A stretch of DNA of 54,169 bases. Source: Marisediminicola sp040546025. GTDB lineage: Bacteria > Actinomycetota > Actinomycetes > Actinomycetales > Microbacteriaceae. Of the stretch, positions 27,676-35,678 are shown one piece after another (the first letter of the stretch is position 1; the number at the start of each line of letters is the position of its first letter). A program made the position numbers and the translations under genes. The stretch is taken from positions 1-54,169 of the forward strand of contig NZ_JBEPNA010000019.1 of assembly GCF_040546025.1 (NCBI RefSeq). Direction: 5' to 3'. The notes under the pieces are model-generated. The model was given only the letters and a program-made list of their open reading frames with translations. It was not told the DNA's origin and did not search any database.

Positions 27676-29100
27676 ATGCAACGGGATACCCTCGCGCTGC
27701 TCCCGGAGATTCTCGTTCTCGCCGGCGGGGTGATCGTCCTGCTTGCGGGGTCGTTCCTTCCCCGGGACCGGCAGGGGGTAACACGATCTGTCGCGATCGT
27801 CGCGCTGCTGCTGGCTGCCGCGGCGGCGGTGGCCGGAATGACTTCCCCCGCGATGACGATTTTCGAAGGCGGTTTCGCGGTCGACGTCGCGACCGGGGCA
27901 GCGCGGATCATCATCCCGCTCGCCACGATCCTCGTACTCGTACTCGGCGTCGAGGAGCTCGGCGGAAGCGCGAGGGAGAGCGAAACCTACTCGCTGATGA
28001 TGCTCTCTGCGCTCGGCGCGATCGCGATGGCGGGAGCGAACGACCTGCTCGTTCTCGCCGCCGGCTACCTGCTCGCGAGCATTCCCCTCTATGCCCTCGT
28101 CGGCATGAGCCGGTCGCCCGGCGCGGCTGAGGCCGCCCTCAAGACCTACCTGATCGGCGCGATCATGGGCATCGCACTGCTGCTCGGGGTCACTATCCTC
28201 TACGGAGTCGGCGCAAGCACATCGTATTCCGAACTGCGGTCGACGCTCGGCGATGCACCGCCCGCGGCGGTCCTCGCCGGGATCGTCGGGGTCGTGGCGG
28301 GACTGATGTTCAAGGCGGGCGGGGTTCCCGGCCACTTCTGGGTGCCCGACGCGACGCAGGCATCGGGAACGACGGTCGCGGCGTTCCTCACGTCCGTTCC
28401 CAAGCTCGGCGCACTGATCGCGGCCTATCGCTTCTTCGAAATGCTTCCCGACGGGTCTGGCTCAGGCGCTGTCGGGTGGCCCCTGCTGGTCGCCATCGTT
28501 GCCACCGCGAGCATGACACTCGGTAACCTTGCGGCTTTCTGGCAGACGGACGTGAGGCGCCTTCTCGGGTGGTCGACGGTGAGCCAGGTGGGCTATCTGC
28601 TGCTGCCCGTCGCGGTTGCGGGCAATGCCGATCTCGCACTGCCGTCACTCCTGCTCTACCTCGCGGGTTACGCGGCGTCGAACATCACCGCGTTCGCGGT
28701 CGTCGCCGCACTGCCGGCCCGTCGCTCGATCGAGGACTACCGCGGCGCTGCGGCAGCGCACCCGTGGCTCGCCGGAGCTCTCGTCGTGAGCCTGCTCGGA
28801 CTCGCCGGTACCCCGCCGACGGCGGTGTTCGTCGGCAAACTCACCACCTTCAGCGCGGCCTGGGACGGCGGTTTCGCCTGGCTGGTCGTCGTCGCAGCGA
28901 TCAACACCGTCGCGAGCCTGTTCTACTACCTGCGCTGGCTCGCCCCGATTCTCTCGCGGGGGCGGGGGGATGTCGAAGCGCCGGTGTCGGAGCCGAGCTG
29001 GGCTGCTCGGGCTGCCGTCACCGGCGCGTTGGCCGTGCTCGTCATCGGGATCGCCGCGGGGCCGATACTGACCGCATTCGGCACGACGCTCCTGGGGTGA
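27676..29100 (+). CDS. nuoN: NADH-quinone oxidoreductase subunit N-like antiporter subunit
   Basis: About 474 aa with fourteen or so hydrophobic segments. Lys213 in LMFKAGGVPGHFWVPDATQAS corresponds to the essential channel lysine, and FWQTDVRRLLGWSTVSQVGYLL to the second half-channel. Start ATG 27676 or GTG 27670 cannot be separated, as neither has a clear Shine-Dalgarno; translation probably re-initiates after nuoM, whose stop is 14 bases upstream. It is the last gene of the operon and is convergent with the aldo/keto reductase gene, eight bases apart. Confidence 0.92.
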   Translation: MQRDTLALLPEILVLAGGVIVLLAGSFLPRDRQGVTRSVAIVALLLAAAAAVAGMTSPAMTIFEGGFAVDVATGAARIIIPLATILVLVLGVEELGGSARESETYSLMMLSALGAIAMAGANDLLVLAAGYLLASIPLYALVGMSRSPGAAEAALKTYLIGAIMGIALLLGVTILYGVGASTSYSELRSTLGDAPPAAVLAGIVGVVAGLMFKAGGVPGHFWVPDATQASGTTVAAFLTSVPKLGALIAAYRFFEMLPDGSGSGAVGWPLLVAIVATASMTLGNLAAFWQTDVRRLLGWSTVSQVGYLLLPVAVAGNADLALPSLLLYLAGYAASNITAFAVVAALPARRSIEDYRGAAAAHPWLAGALVVSLLGLAGTPPTAVFVGKLTTFSAAWDGGFAWLVVVAAINTVASLFYYLRWLAPILSRGRGDVEAPVSEPSWAARAAVTGALAVLVIGIAAGPILTAFGTTLLG

Positions 29101-29108
29101 CCAGCGTG

Positions 29109-30038
29109 CTACGGCAGCACGTGGCCCGCGGCAGTGAACAGGCGGTACCATTCCGGGCGGGTGAGCCGTACGTCGGCGCCGGCCGCGGAGTCCGTGAGCC
29201 GTGAGATGTTCGTGGTGCCCAGCACGACCTGGATGTCGGCGGGGTGCCGAGTAATCCACGCAACGGCGATCGCCGCGGGAGCCACCTCGTATTTCGCCGC
29301 GAGCTCGTCGATGACGTCGTTCAGAGCCGAGTACGTCTCTCGATCGCCGAGGAAGATCCCGTCGAAGTATCCCTTCTGGAAGGGCGACCATGCCTGAAGG
29401 GTGATGCCGTTGAGGCGGGAGTAGTCGATGATGCCGTTGCCGCGGTCGACGGACTGCTCGAGACCGGCCATGTTGGCCGACATGCCCGCGGTGATCATCG
29501 GCGCGTGCGTGAGGCTGAGCTGCACCTGGTTCACGACGAGGGGCTGGCTCACCGAGCTCTTCAGCAGCTCAGTCTGCCCCGGGGTGTGGTTGGACACACC
29601 GAAATTGCGCACCTTGCCGGAGCTCTGCAACACGTCGAATGCCGCGGCCACCTCGTCCGGCTCCACGAGCGCATCGGGGCGGTGCAGCAACAACAGATCG
29701 AGGTACTCCGTCTGCAGCGCCGCAAGGGACTCGTCCACGGACCGGAGAATGTGCTCGGTGGAGAAATCCCAGAATCCCGAGCGGATGCCGACCTTCGACT
29801 GAATGATGACGGACGCGCGCTCCGCGGCGGAGAACGTCACGGCGTCGCCGAAGCGCTTCTCGCATTCGTGGGTCTCGGTGCCGTAGATGTCGGCGTGGTC
29901 GAAGAAGTTGATGCCGGCGTCCCGGGCGCCGCTCACGAGAGAGCGAATATCTCCATCGGTCATCGAGGAGATCCTCATCAGGCCCAGGATGACGCTGGAT
30001 GCTTCGAGGTTTGTGTTCGTGAGAGTCTGCGATTTCAT
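29109..30038 (-). CDS. Aldo/keto reductase (YdhF-like)
   Basis: A 309-aa NADPH-dependent reductase of the AKR barrel fold. The catalytic tetrad is visible: Asp47 and Tyr52 in FFDHADIYG, Lys82 in IIQSKVGI and His119 in LLLLHRPD. The coenzyme end (VVLGTTNISRL) is present near residue 285. The NFGVSNHTP motif and the TLQAWSPFQKGYF block match the E. coli YdhF subgroup. The physiological carbonyl substrate is unknown. The gene starts five bases downstream of a GH31 remnant on the same strand, so it may once have belonged to a carbohydrate operon. Confidence 0.92.
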   Translation of the reverse strand: MKSQTLTNTNLEASSVILGLMRISSMTDGDIRSLVSGARDAGINFFDHADIYGTETHECEKRFGDAVTFSAAERASVIIQSKVGIRSGFWDFSTEHILRSVDESLAALQTEYLDLLLLHRPDALVEPDEVAAAFDVLQSSGKVRNFGVSNHTPGQTELLKSSVSQPLVVNQVQLSLTHAPMITAGMSANMAGLEQSVDRGNGIIDYSRLNGITLQAWSPFQKGYFDGIFLGDRETYSALNDVIDELAAKYEVAPAAIAVAWITRHPADIQVVLGTTNISRLTDSAAGADVRLTRPEWYRLFTAAGHVLP

Positions 30039-30042
30039 GTCT

Positions 30043-30353
30043 CTATCCTGCGGGCAAAACTGCGCGGTGGTTTCCGAACACCTCGCGCAGGCCCGAGGTC
30101 CAGGCATCCGCACGGCACAGGACAACGGCGCTGTCGATCGGCGGGTCCAGTTCGACGACTCCTCTCCTGTGCGCCGAACCGTCGCGGGTGTCCACCCACT
30201 CGCCCTCCGGCACGTACACCGTCCAGCGGTCGACGCCGGGCGCGACAACCGGCGCGACCCGGAGGCCCTTGCCGAGGGTCCACTGCAACGGATGGTTCCA
30301 ACCTCCGCGTCGAGCGGCGAGTCGAAGTAGAGGGGCGCATGGGCGCGGCGCCG
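30043..30353 (-). pseudogene. C-terminal remnant of a GH31 family glycosidase, frameshifted
   Basis: Reading the minus strand from ~30353, HAPLYFDSPLDAE occurs in one frame and WNHPLQWTLGKGLRVAPVVA, then VDRWTVYVPEGEWVDTRDG, in another. Joined, these match the end of GH31 alpha-glucosidase/xylosidase proteins (catalytic C-terminus and the following beta-sandwich). A single missing base near 30300 (GAG-GT-TGG) explains the shift. The catalytic barrel is absent, because the sequence upstream is the GH16 promoter and gene. A deletion or rearrangement therefore left only ~100 codons. A sequencing error could explain the shift but not the missing 5' part. Confidence 0.75.
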
Positions 30354-30387
30354 GCCAGGGCACAAAATCTGGGCTTCTAGTGGGTAC

Positions 30388-30422
30388 TGAGAGCGCTCTC
30401 TTATACAGTGGGAGCGCTCTCA
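30388..30422 (+). promoter_or_regulatory. Paired CebR/LacI-type operators upstream of GH16 gene
   Basis: TGAGAGCGCTCTCT (30388-30401) and TGGGAGCGCTCTCA (30409-30422) are near-identical palindromes 21 bases apart, with a -10-like TTATAC between them. Both closely match the actinobacterial CebR box TGGGAGCGCTCCCA, recognised by LacI-family cellobiose/glucan repressors. They lie 37 bases before the ATG of the GH16 gene, so the gene is probably induced by oligosaccharides. The regulator is not in this window. Confidence 0.8.
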
Positions 30423-30458
30423 GAGAATTCTGGAAGCACAATCGAAAAGAGTTCAACA

Positions 30459-31376
30459 ATGAAGTTTCGCTCACAATACAAGCTCGCCGCGGTCGCTGCC
30501 ACGGTAGCGGTCGTCGTGGCCGTGGTTCCCTCTGCCGCGCTCTCCGCCCAGGCATCGATTCCCGCAACCCCCACCGGCTGGACGCTCGATTGGAGCGACG
30601 ACTTCAGCGGGGCAGCGGGAACCGGCGTCAACACCACCAACTGGCTGTATGACATTGGCACGAGCTACCCGGGTGGCGCCGCCCAGTGGGGCACGGGCGA
30701 AATCGAGACGATGACGTCGTCCACCGCGAACGTGTACCAAGACGGCGTGGGCAACCTCAATATCAAACCCATCCGCGATGTCCGGGGCAACTGGACGTCC
30801 GGTCGCATCGAAACCCAGCGCGCCGACTTCCAGCCGGCCGCGGGCAAGATCATGCGTATCGAGGCCCGCATCCAGATGCCCAACGTCACGGGCGCAAAGG
30901 CGCAGGGGTACTGGCCAGCGTTCTGGGCGCTTGGTGCTCCCTTCCGCGGCAATTACACGAACTGGCCGTCGGTCGGCGAGATCGACATCATGGAGAACAT
31001 CAACGGCCTCAACACTGTCTGGGGCACCCTGCACTGCGGAACGAGCCCCGGCGGCCCGTGCAACGAGACCACCGGTCTCGGGAGCAGCACAAGCTGCCCG
31101 GGGGCGACCTGCCAGTCCGCGTTCCACGTCTACCGAGTCGAGTGGGATCGCAGTGGAGCGGTCGCTCAGGTGCGCTGGTATGTCGACGGCGTGCTCTACA
31201 ACACGGTCAGACAAACCGATGTGGATGCCACGACCTGGGCCAACGCGACGGATCACGGCTTCTTCGTCATCCTGAACGTGGCCATCGGCGGCGGCTGGCC
31301 GGGGCGACCCACCGGTCAGACCCAATCGGGTGTTCCGATGCTCGTTGACTACGTTGCGGTGTACAAGAGCGTCTAA
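30459..31376 (+). CDS. Secreted glycoside hydrolase family 16 (beta-glucanase)
   Basis: A 305-aa enzyme with a Sec signal peptide (KFRSQYKLAAVAATVAVVV, cleavage near AQA at ~32). The GH16 active-site signature is intact: Glu174-Ile-Asp176-Ile-Met-Glu179 in GEIDIMEN, where the first Glu is the nucleophile and the last the acid/base. Other family marks are WLYDIGTSYPGG, SGRIETQR, QGYWPAFWALG and NVAIGGGWPG. The layout matches endo-1,3-beta-glucanases (laminarinases) with no extra carbohydrate-binding module. A hairpin terminator follows. Confidence 0.93.
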   Translation: MKFRSQYKLAAVAATVAVVVAVVPSAALSAQASIPATPTGWTLDWSDDFSGAAGTGVNTTNWLYDIGTSYPGGAAQWGTGEIETMTSSTANVYQDGVGNLNIKPIRDVRGNWTSGRIETQRADFQPAAGKIMRIEARIQMPNVTGAKAQGYWPAFWALGAPFRGNYTNWPSVGEIDIMENINGLNTVWGTLHCGTSPGGPCNETTGLGSSTSCPGATCQSAFHVYRVEWDRSGAVAQVRWYVDGVLYNTVRQTDVDATTWANATDHGFFVILNVAIGGGWPGRPTGQTQSGVPMLVDYVAVYKSV

Positions 31377-31390
31377 CTAGGTCGGCTCGA

Positions 31391-31429
31391 AGGCGGGTGG
31401 CTCGGATCGGCGGGCCACCCGCCTTTTTT
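31391..31429 (+). terminator. Intrinsic terminator after GH16 gene
   Basis: GGCGGGTGGC and its complement GCCACCCGCC form a 10-bp stem around a ~12-base loop, followed at once by TTTTTT. The gene end at 31376 is 15 bases upstream. The opposite-strand permease ends at 31456, so it may serve mainly the GH16 transcript. Confidence 0.85.
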
Positions 31430-31455
31430 GTTGCCTCGGCTGTGATCGAGTGTCT

Positions 31456-32742
31456 TCATTTCTGCTGTGCACGCACACGCATCGTGAAGACCTGCGCGAG
31501 GACGATTGCGGCGGCAACCGATGCGGCGACGATGACGGTGAGGATGTCGTTCTGTACTTTCAGGATGGTAAAGGGGATGAGGATGCCGAGATCGAGGGCG
31601 ATGGTGAGCGCCGGAAGCCAGGGCTTGGCGTTGATCTTTGCGCGGAGATGGCGGATGACGCCCCATTGCACGGCGATGTCCATGGAGAGGTAGAGGAACG
31701 CCCCCATGGAGGCGATCTGACTGAGATCGAGAAATGCAGTGGCCACGACGGCCAGGCCGGCGGTGATGATCATCGGCTGGTGCGAGACCTTGTCCGGCAG
31801 TGACGGCGCCTGTCGCATTTCCTGCAACATCCCGTAGAGGCGCGATACGGAGTACAAGCTTGCGAGGAGACCCGAAAGTGTCGCGACAACGGCGATGGCG
31901 ACGGTGATTCCGACGCCCCAAGCGCCAAAGAGCGGCTCGGCCGCCTGCGCGAGTGCATAGTCGCGGGCGTCGACCGCGCCTTTCGCTCCGATGCTCGACT
32001 CGACCGACACCGTGATCAGCAGGTACAGCACCGTGCAGATGAGCAGAGAGATGATGATCGACCGCGCGATGTTCTTCTTCGGGTCTTGGATGTCATCACC
32101 CTGATTGGTGATGGTCGTGAAGCCCTTGTAGGCGAGCACACACAGGGTGGTCCCGGCGAGCAGGCCGATGACATCGAACGAGTCCCCGGATGCCTCGGCG
32201 AAGAACCCATTGCCGGATACAGCGGTTCCGACCAGTCCGGCGATCGCGAGCACGGCGATACCGACGATCTTCAGCACCGCTGTCGTGGTCGCCGAGCCTT
32301 CGACGAGCTTGTTGCCGACGAGATTCACTGCGGCCGCGGCGACGATGGCGGCAACAGCCAGGACAGGGACGAGAATCGCGGAGTCCTGCAGGCCGAAGGG
32401 ACGCAACAGGTAGGTGCCGAACGTGCGTGCCAGCAGGCTCTCGGCGACCACCATCGACACGAACATGAACAGCGAGAACGAGCCCGCGGCCACGCCCGGA
32501 CCATACGCATCCTTCAACAGCATCGCGATACCGCCGGACGACGGGTTCGTGCAGGAGTAGCGGGTGTACGAGTATGAGCTGACCCCGGCGACGATGGCGC
32601 CGAGCAAGAACGCGAGCGGGAACCAGTCGCCCGCGAACCCGGCAACCTGGCCGACGAGAGCGAAGATCCCCGCGCCGATCATCACCCCGGTGCCGAGCGA
32701 TATCGACCCAGCGAGCGTGATCTTGTCGGTGCGTTCAGCCAT
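31456..32742 (-). CDS. APC-family amino acid permease
   Basis: A 428-aa membrane protein with 12 hydrophobic segments. The first helix carries the substrate motif GTGVMIGAGIFALVGQVAG, as in APC-superfamily transporters, and the sixth has LLAGTTLCVLAYKGFTTITNQGDD, where a hydrophobic/aromatic run follows a Gly. It lacks any attached domain. The substrate is unknown. It is transcribed toward the GH16 gene. The 226 bases between its start and the next gene hold a possible promoter region and no gene I can support. Confidence 0.9.
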   Translation of the reverse strand: MAERTDKITLAGSISLGTGVMIGAGIFALVGQVAGFAGDWFPLAFLLGAIVAGVSSYSYTRYSCTNPSSGGIAMLLKDAYGPGVAAGSFSLFMFVSMVVAESLLARTFGTYLLRPFGLQDSAILVPVLAVAAIVAAAAVNLVGNKLVEGSATTTAVLKIVGIAVLAIAGLVGTAVSGNGFFAEASGDSFDVIGLLAGTTLCVLAYKGFTTITNQGDDIQDPKKNIARSIIISLLICTVLYLLITVSVESSIGAKGAVDARDYALAQAAEPLFGAWGVGITVAIAVVATLSGLLASLYSVSRLYGMLQEMRQAPSLPDKVSHQPMIITAGLAVVATAFLDLSQIASMGAFLYLSMDIAVQWGVIRHLRAKINAKPWLPALTIALDLGILIPFTILKVQNDILTVIVAASVAAAIVLAQVFTMRVRAQQK

Positions 32743-32968
32743 TGCTCATCTCCTCCGTCGGCGGTGTGCCCCTGTGTGTGGTGTGGAGATGTGTCGGTGT
32801 GCCGTCCCGCCGCACACCAAGTATCCCCCAGCCGCTCAGGGTAAACTTGATCCCAATCATCTAAACCGGAGGCATCGCCACCCACGTGGACCATACGACC
32901 AGTTCTACCGGGTCATCTTCTGACCCCGACCATTGTTGTGATCGCGAAGCGCACTCGGTAGGCATCCG

Positions 32969-34348
32969 ATGATCGGCGCGCTGCTCACACTGCTCCTGGG
33001 CATTCTGGTGATCCTGGTGATCATCGCGGCGAACGGATATTTTGTCGCCCAGGAATTCGCCTACATGTCGGTCGACCGCCGCAAGCTCTCAGCGCAGGCC
33101 GACTCGGGCGACAAATCGGCGAAGCGCGCTCTCGCCGTGACGCGCCGCACGTCGTTCATGCTCTCGGGTGCGCAACTCGGCATCACGGTGACCGGCCTGC
33201 TCGTTGGCTTCGTCGCCGAACCGCTCGTCGGTGAGTCGCTCGGAGTCTTGCTCGGGGGAGTCGGGGTTCCCGCCGCGGTGAGCATCACGGTCGGAACGCT
33301 GCTCGCTCTCGTGACCGCGACGATTGTGCAGATGATCTTCGGCGAGCTGTTTCCAAAGAACTATGCCATCGCCAACCCCGAACCTCTCGCCAAGGGGCTC
33401 GCGCGGTCGACGACGATCTATTTGACCGGCTTCGGTTGGCTCATCGCAATGTTCGACCGCGCCGCAAATCTGCTGCTGCGTGCGTTGCGCATCGAGCCGG
33501 TGCACGACGTCGACACGAGTGCGACCGCCGAGGACCTCGAGCGCATCGTCTCCGACTCCCGCGAGAGCGGCGACCTGCCCGGCGAGCTGTCGTACCTGCT
33601 TGACCGCATCCTCGACTTCCCCCACCGCGACGTCGAGCACGCGATGATTCCGCGCGCGCACGTCGATACCGTGCGGCCCGAGACGACGGTGGGAGAGCTG
33701 CGCATCCTCATGGCGAAGGCCCACACCCGGTATCCGGTCATCGACGCCCGCGGTGAGCCGGTGGGCGTCGCGCAACTTGCTGATCTGCTCGGGGACAGGG
33801 TCGACGAGAACGTGCCGGTGACGCAGATCATGAGACCGCCGACGGTCGTGCCGACTCTCATGAGGCTGCCGGATGCCCTCGCCCAACTCACCCGAACCGA
33901 CAACGAACTCGCGTGTGTGATCGACGAGTACGGCGGCTTCGCTGGTGTGCTCACCATCGAAGACCTCGCGGAAGAGCTCGTCGGTGAGATCACGGACGAG
34001 CACGACGACGGCGCAACGTCTGTTCTGGAGCCCGACGGTGACAACATCTGGCTGATGGGTGGCGATGTGCACGTTGACGAGGCCGAACGCGCGATCGGTC
34101 ACGACCTGCCGCGCGGGGACTTCGAGACCGTCGCGGGGCTGCTGATCGCCGAGCGAGGTGCGCTGCCGAGTGCGGGCGAGACGATGCGGATCACCCTTCC
34201 GGTCGACCCCGCCGACCTGGTGCTCGATGAGCCGATCCGCCGCATGCTCGATGTGGACATTCTCAAGGTCGATCGCCACGTGCCGAGCGAGGTGCGGGTG
34301 AGCTTGGTTGAGGTCGCCGACGTGACCGACAAGGAGGTCGAGCGATGA
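32969..34348 (+). CDS. CNNM/CorC (HlyC) family transporter, full length
   Basis: A 459-aa protein with the full three-domain layout: DUF21/CNNM membrane domain (residues ~1-195, with ANGYFVAQEFAYMSVDRRKL, AQLGITVTGL and FGELFPKNYAI), a CBS pair (~215-335; MIPRAHVDTV, TRYPVIDARGEPVGV, FAGVLTIEDLAEELVGEI) and a CorC/HlyC C-terminal domain (~360-450; GDVHVDEAERAIGHDLP). Members move Mg2+ or Co2+, or sense metal. It overlaps the paralogous next gene by four bases. Confidence 0.93.
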   Translation: MIGALLTLLLGILVILVIIAANGYFVAQEFAYMSVDRRKLSAQADSGDKSAKRALAVTRRTSFMLSGAQLGITVTGLLVGFVAEPLVGESLGVLLGGVGVPAAVSITVGTLLALVTATIVQMIFGELFPKNYAIANPEPLAKGLARSTTIYLTGFGWLIAMFDRAANLLLRALRIEPVHDVDTSATAEDLERIVSDSRESGDLPGELSYLLDRILDFPHRDVEHAMIPRAHVDTVRPETTVGELRILMAKAHTRYPVIDARGEPVGVAQLADLLGDRVDENVPVTQIMRPPTVVPTLMRLPDALAQLTRTDNELACVIDEYGGFAGVLTIEDLAEELVGEITDEHDDGATSVLEPDGDNIWLMGGDVHVDEAERAIGHDLPRGDFETVAGLLIAERGALPSAGETMRITLPVDPADLVLDEPIRRMLDVDILKVDRHVPSEVRVSLVEVADVTDKEVER

Positions 34349-35388
34349 GCAATCCCTGGGTCATCATTTTCGTGACCGTGCTACTGATTGCCCTGAGCGC
34401 GTTCTTCGTGGTCATTGAATTCGCCCTGCTGGGCGCGAGGCGTCACCGCCTCGAAGAATCGGCGGCGACGAGCCGCTCGGCCAGGGCCGCGCTGCGAGGA
34501 GTGAACGAGCTCACCCTGATGCTCGCCGGCGCTCAGCTCGGCATCACCGTAGCCACGTTCGCGCTCGGCGCCGTGACGAAGCCCGCGGTGGACGGGTGGC
34601 TCGGCCCGGTATTCGAGTCGTGGGGGATGCCCTCGTGGGTGGCCGGAGGCGCGGCCTTTGCTCTATCGCTGCTGCTGGTCACGTTCTTGCACCTCGTGGT
34701 CGGCGAGATGGCCCCGAAGTCGTGGGCCATCGCGCACCCTGAACGCTCGGCCATCCTCATCGGAATTCCCTCGCGCGCCTTCGTGTGGCTGTTCCGCCCA
34801 TTGCTGAGCTGGGTGAACAGCATCGCGAACCGTCTCGTGGCGGCGACCGGGGTCGAGCCGGTCGAGAGTGCCGCCGTCGGTGGGCTCAACGCCGAGACGA
34901 TCCGGCACCTTGTGGAGCACTCCGCCAGCGTGGGCTCGCTGGGGTCGTCGTTCCGGTCCCAGATTTCGAACGTGATCGAGCTCGAGACCATGCACGTCGA
35001 ACACCTCATCGCCGCGAACGGCGAGCCGACCGCGGTCCCGGCTGGCGCCAGCGTTGCCGAGGTCCAGGCAGCGGCGGCACGATCGGGCCACATGCGCATT
35101 CTGGTGGCGGCCGACGTGGGGCTCACGGGCTCGCTGCCCGGCGTCGTGCACGTGCGCGACACGCTTCTCGAACCGGCCACGCGTGCGGCTCGCGAGCTGG
35201 CTCGCACTGCCTTCGTGATCACAGTCGGGACCCCGGTTCACGAGGCCCTCGCGCGCTTGCGTGAGGCGGGCGAGCAGTTCGCGGTAGTCATGGAGGGCGA
35301 GCGATTCGTCGGTGTCGTGACGCTCGCCGATGTTCTTCGACGTGTGCTTCCTGACCCGGAGGAGCGTGCGTCCACCTTCACCGGATAG
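34345..35388 (+). CDS. CNNM/CorC family protein, short paralogue lacking CorC domain
   Basis: A 347-aa paralogue of the upstream gene, starting in the ATGA overlap. It keeps the DUF21 domain (FFVVIEFALLGARRHRLEE, AGAQLGITVATFALG, HLVVGEMAPKSWAIAHPE) and a diverged CBS region (VPAGASVAEVQAAAARSGHM; GERFVGVVTLADVLRRVLP) but has no CorC/HlyC C-terminal domain. Tandem long/short pairs are common in actinobacteria, and the two may form a heterodimer in the membrane. Confidence 0.92.
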   Translation: MSNPWVIIFVTVLLIALSAFFVVIEFALLGARRHRLEESAATSRSARAALRGVNELTLMLAGAQLGITVATFALGAVTKPAVDGWLGPVFESWGMPSWVAGGAAFALSLLLVTFLHLVVGEMAPKSWAIAHPERSAILIGIPSRAFVWLFRPLLSWVNSIANRLVAATGVEPVESAAVGGLNAETIRHLVEHSASVGSLGSSFRSQISNVIELETMHVEHLIAANGEPTAVPAGASVAEVQAAAARSGHMRILVAADVGLTGSLPGVVHVRDTLLEPATRAARELARTAFVITVGTPVHEALARLREAGEQFAVVMEGERFVGVVTLADVLRRVLPDPEERASTFTG

Positions 35389-35469
35389 GGCGGGACTTTG
35401 TCCCCTGATCCTCCCGCGTCACGGCGCCTACGGTCGTGAGGACCGACCGCCGATCGCGAGGAGGATGGC

Positions 35470-35667
35470 ATGGTCGCAAAGAATGGCGCGGCTGCGGCGA
35501 GCGCCGCCCCGTGGGGAGCCTTCTTCTTCCGTGCCTACATCGGTGCCGCGATCTACTTCATTTCAGATTCGGATGGCAGCTTCCTGGCCGTCGTGCTCGG
35601 ACTGGTGCAGGCCATCATCTGGCCGGTCTACGTGCTCTATCACGTGTTGATGATGCTCCGCGCCTAG
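35470..35667 (+). CDS. Small membrane protein of unknown function
   Basis: A 65-aa protein with GAGGAGG just before the ATG. It holds two hydrophobic segments, FFFRAYIGAAIYFIS and AVVLGLVQAIIWPVYVLYHVLMML, with a short acidic loop (SDSDGS) between them. No family was recognised. It stands alone, 81 bases after the CNNM gene and convergent with the MFS transporter. Confidence 0.65.
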   Translation: MVAKNGAAAASAAPWGAFFFRAYIGAAIYFISDSDGSFLAVVLGLVQAIIWPVYVLYHVLMMLRA

Positions 35668-35678
35668 ACGCCCCGGAA

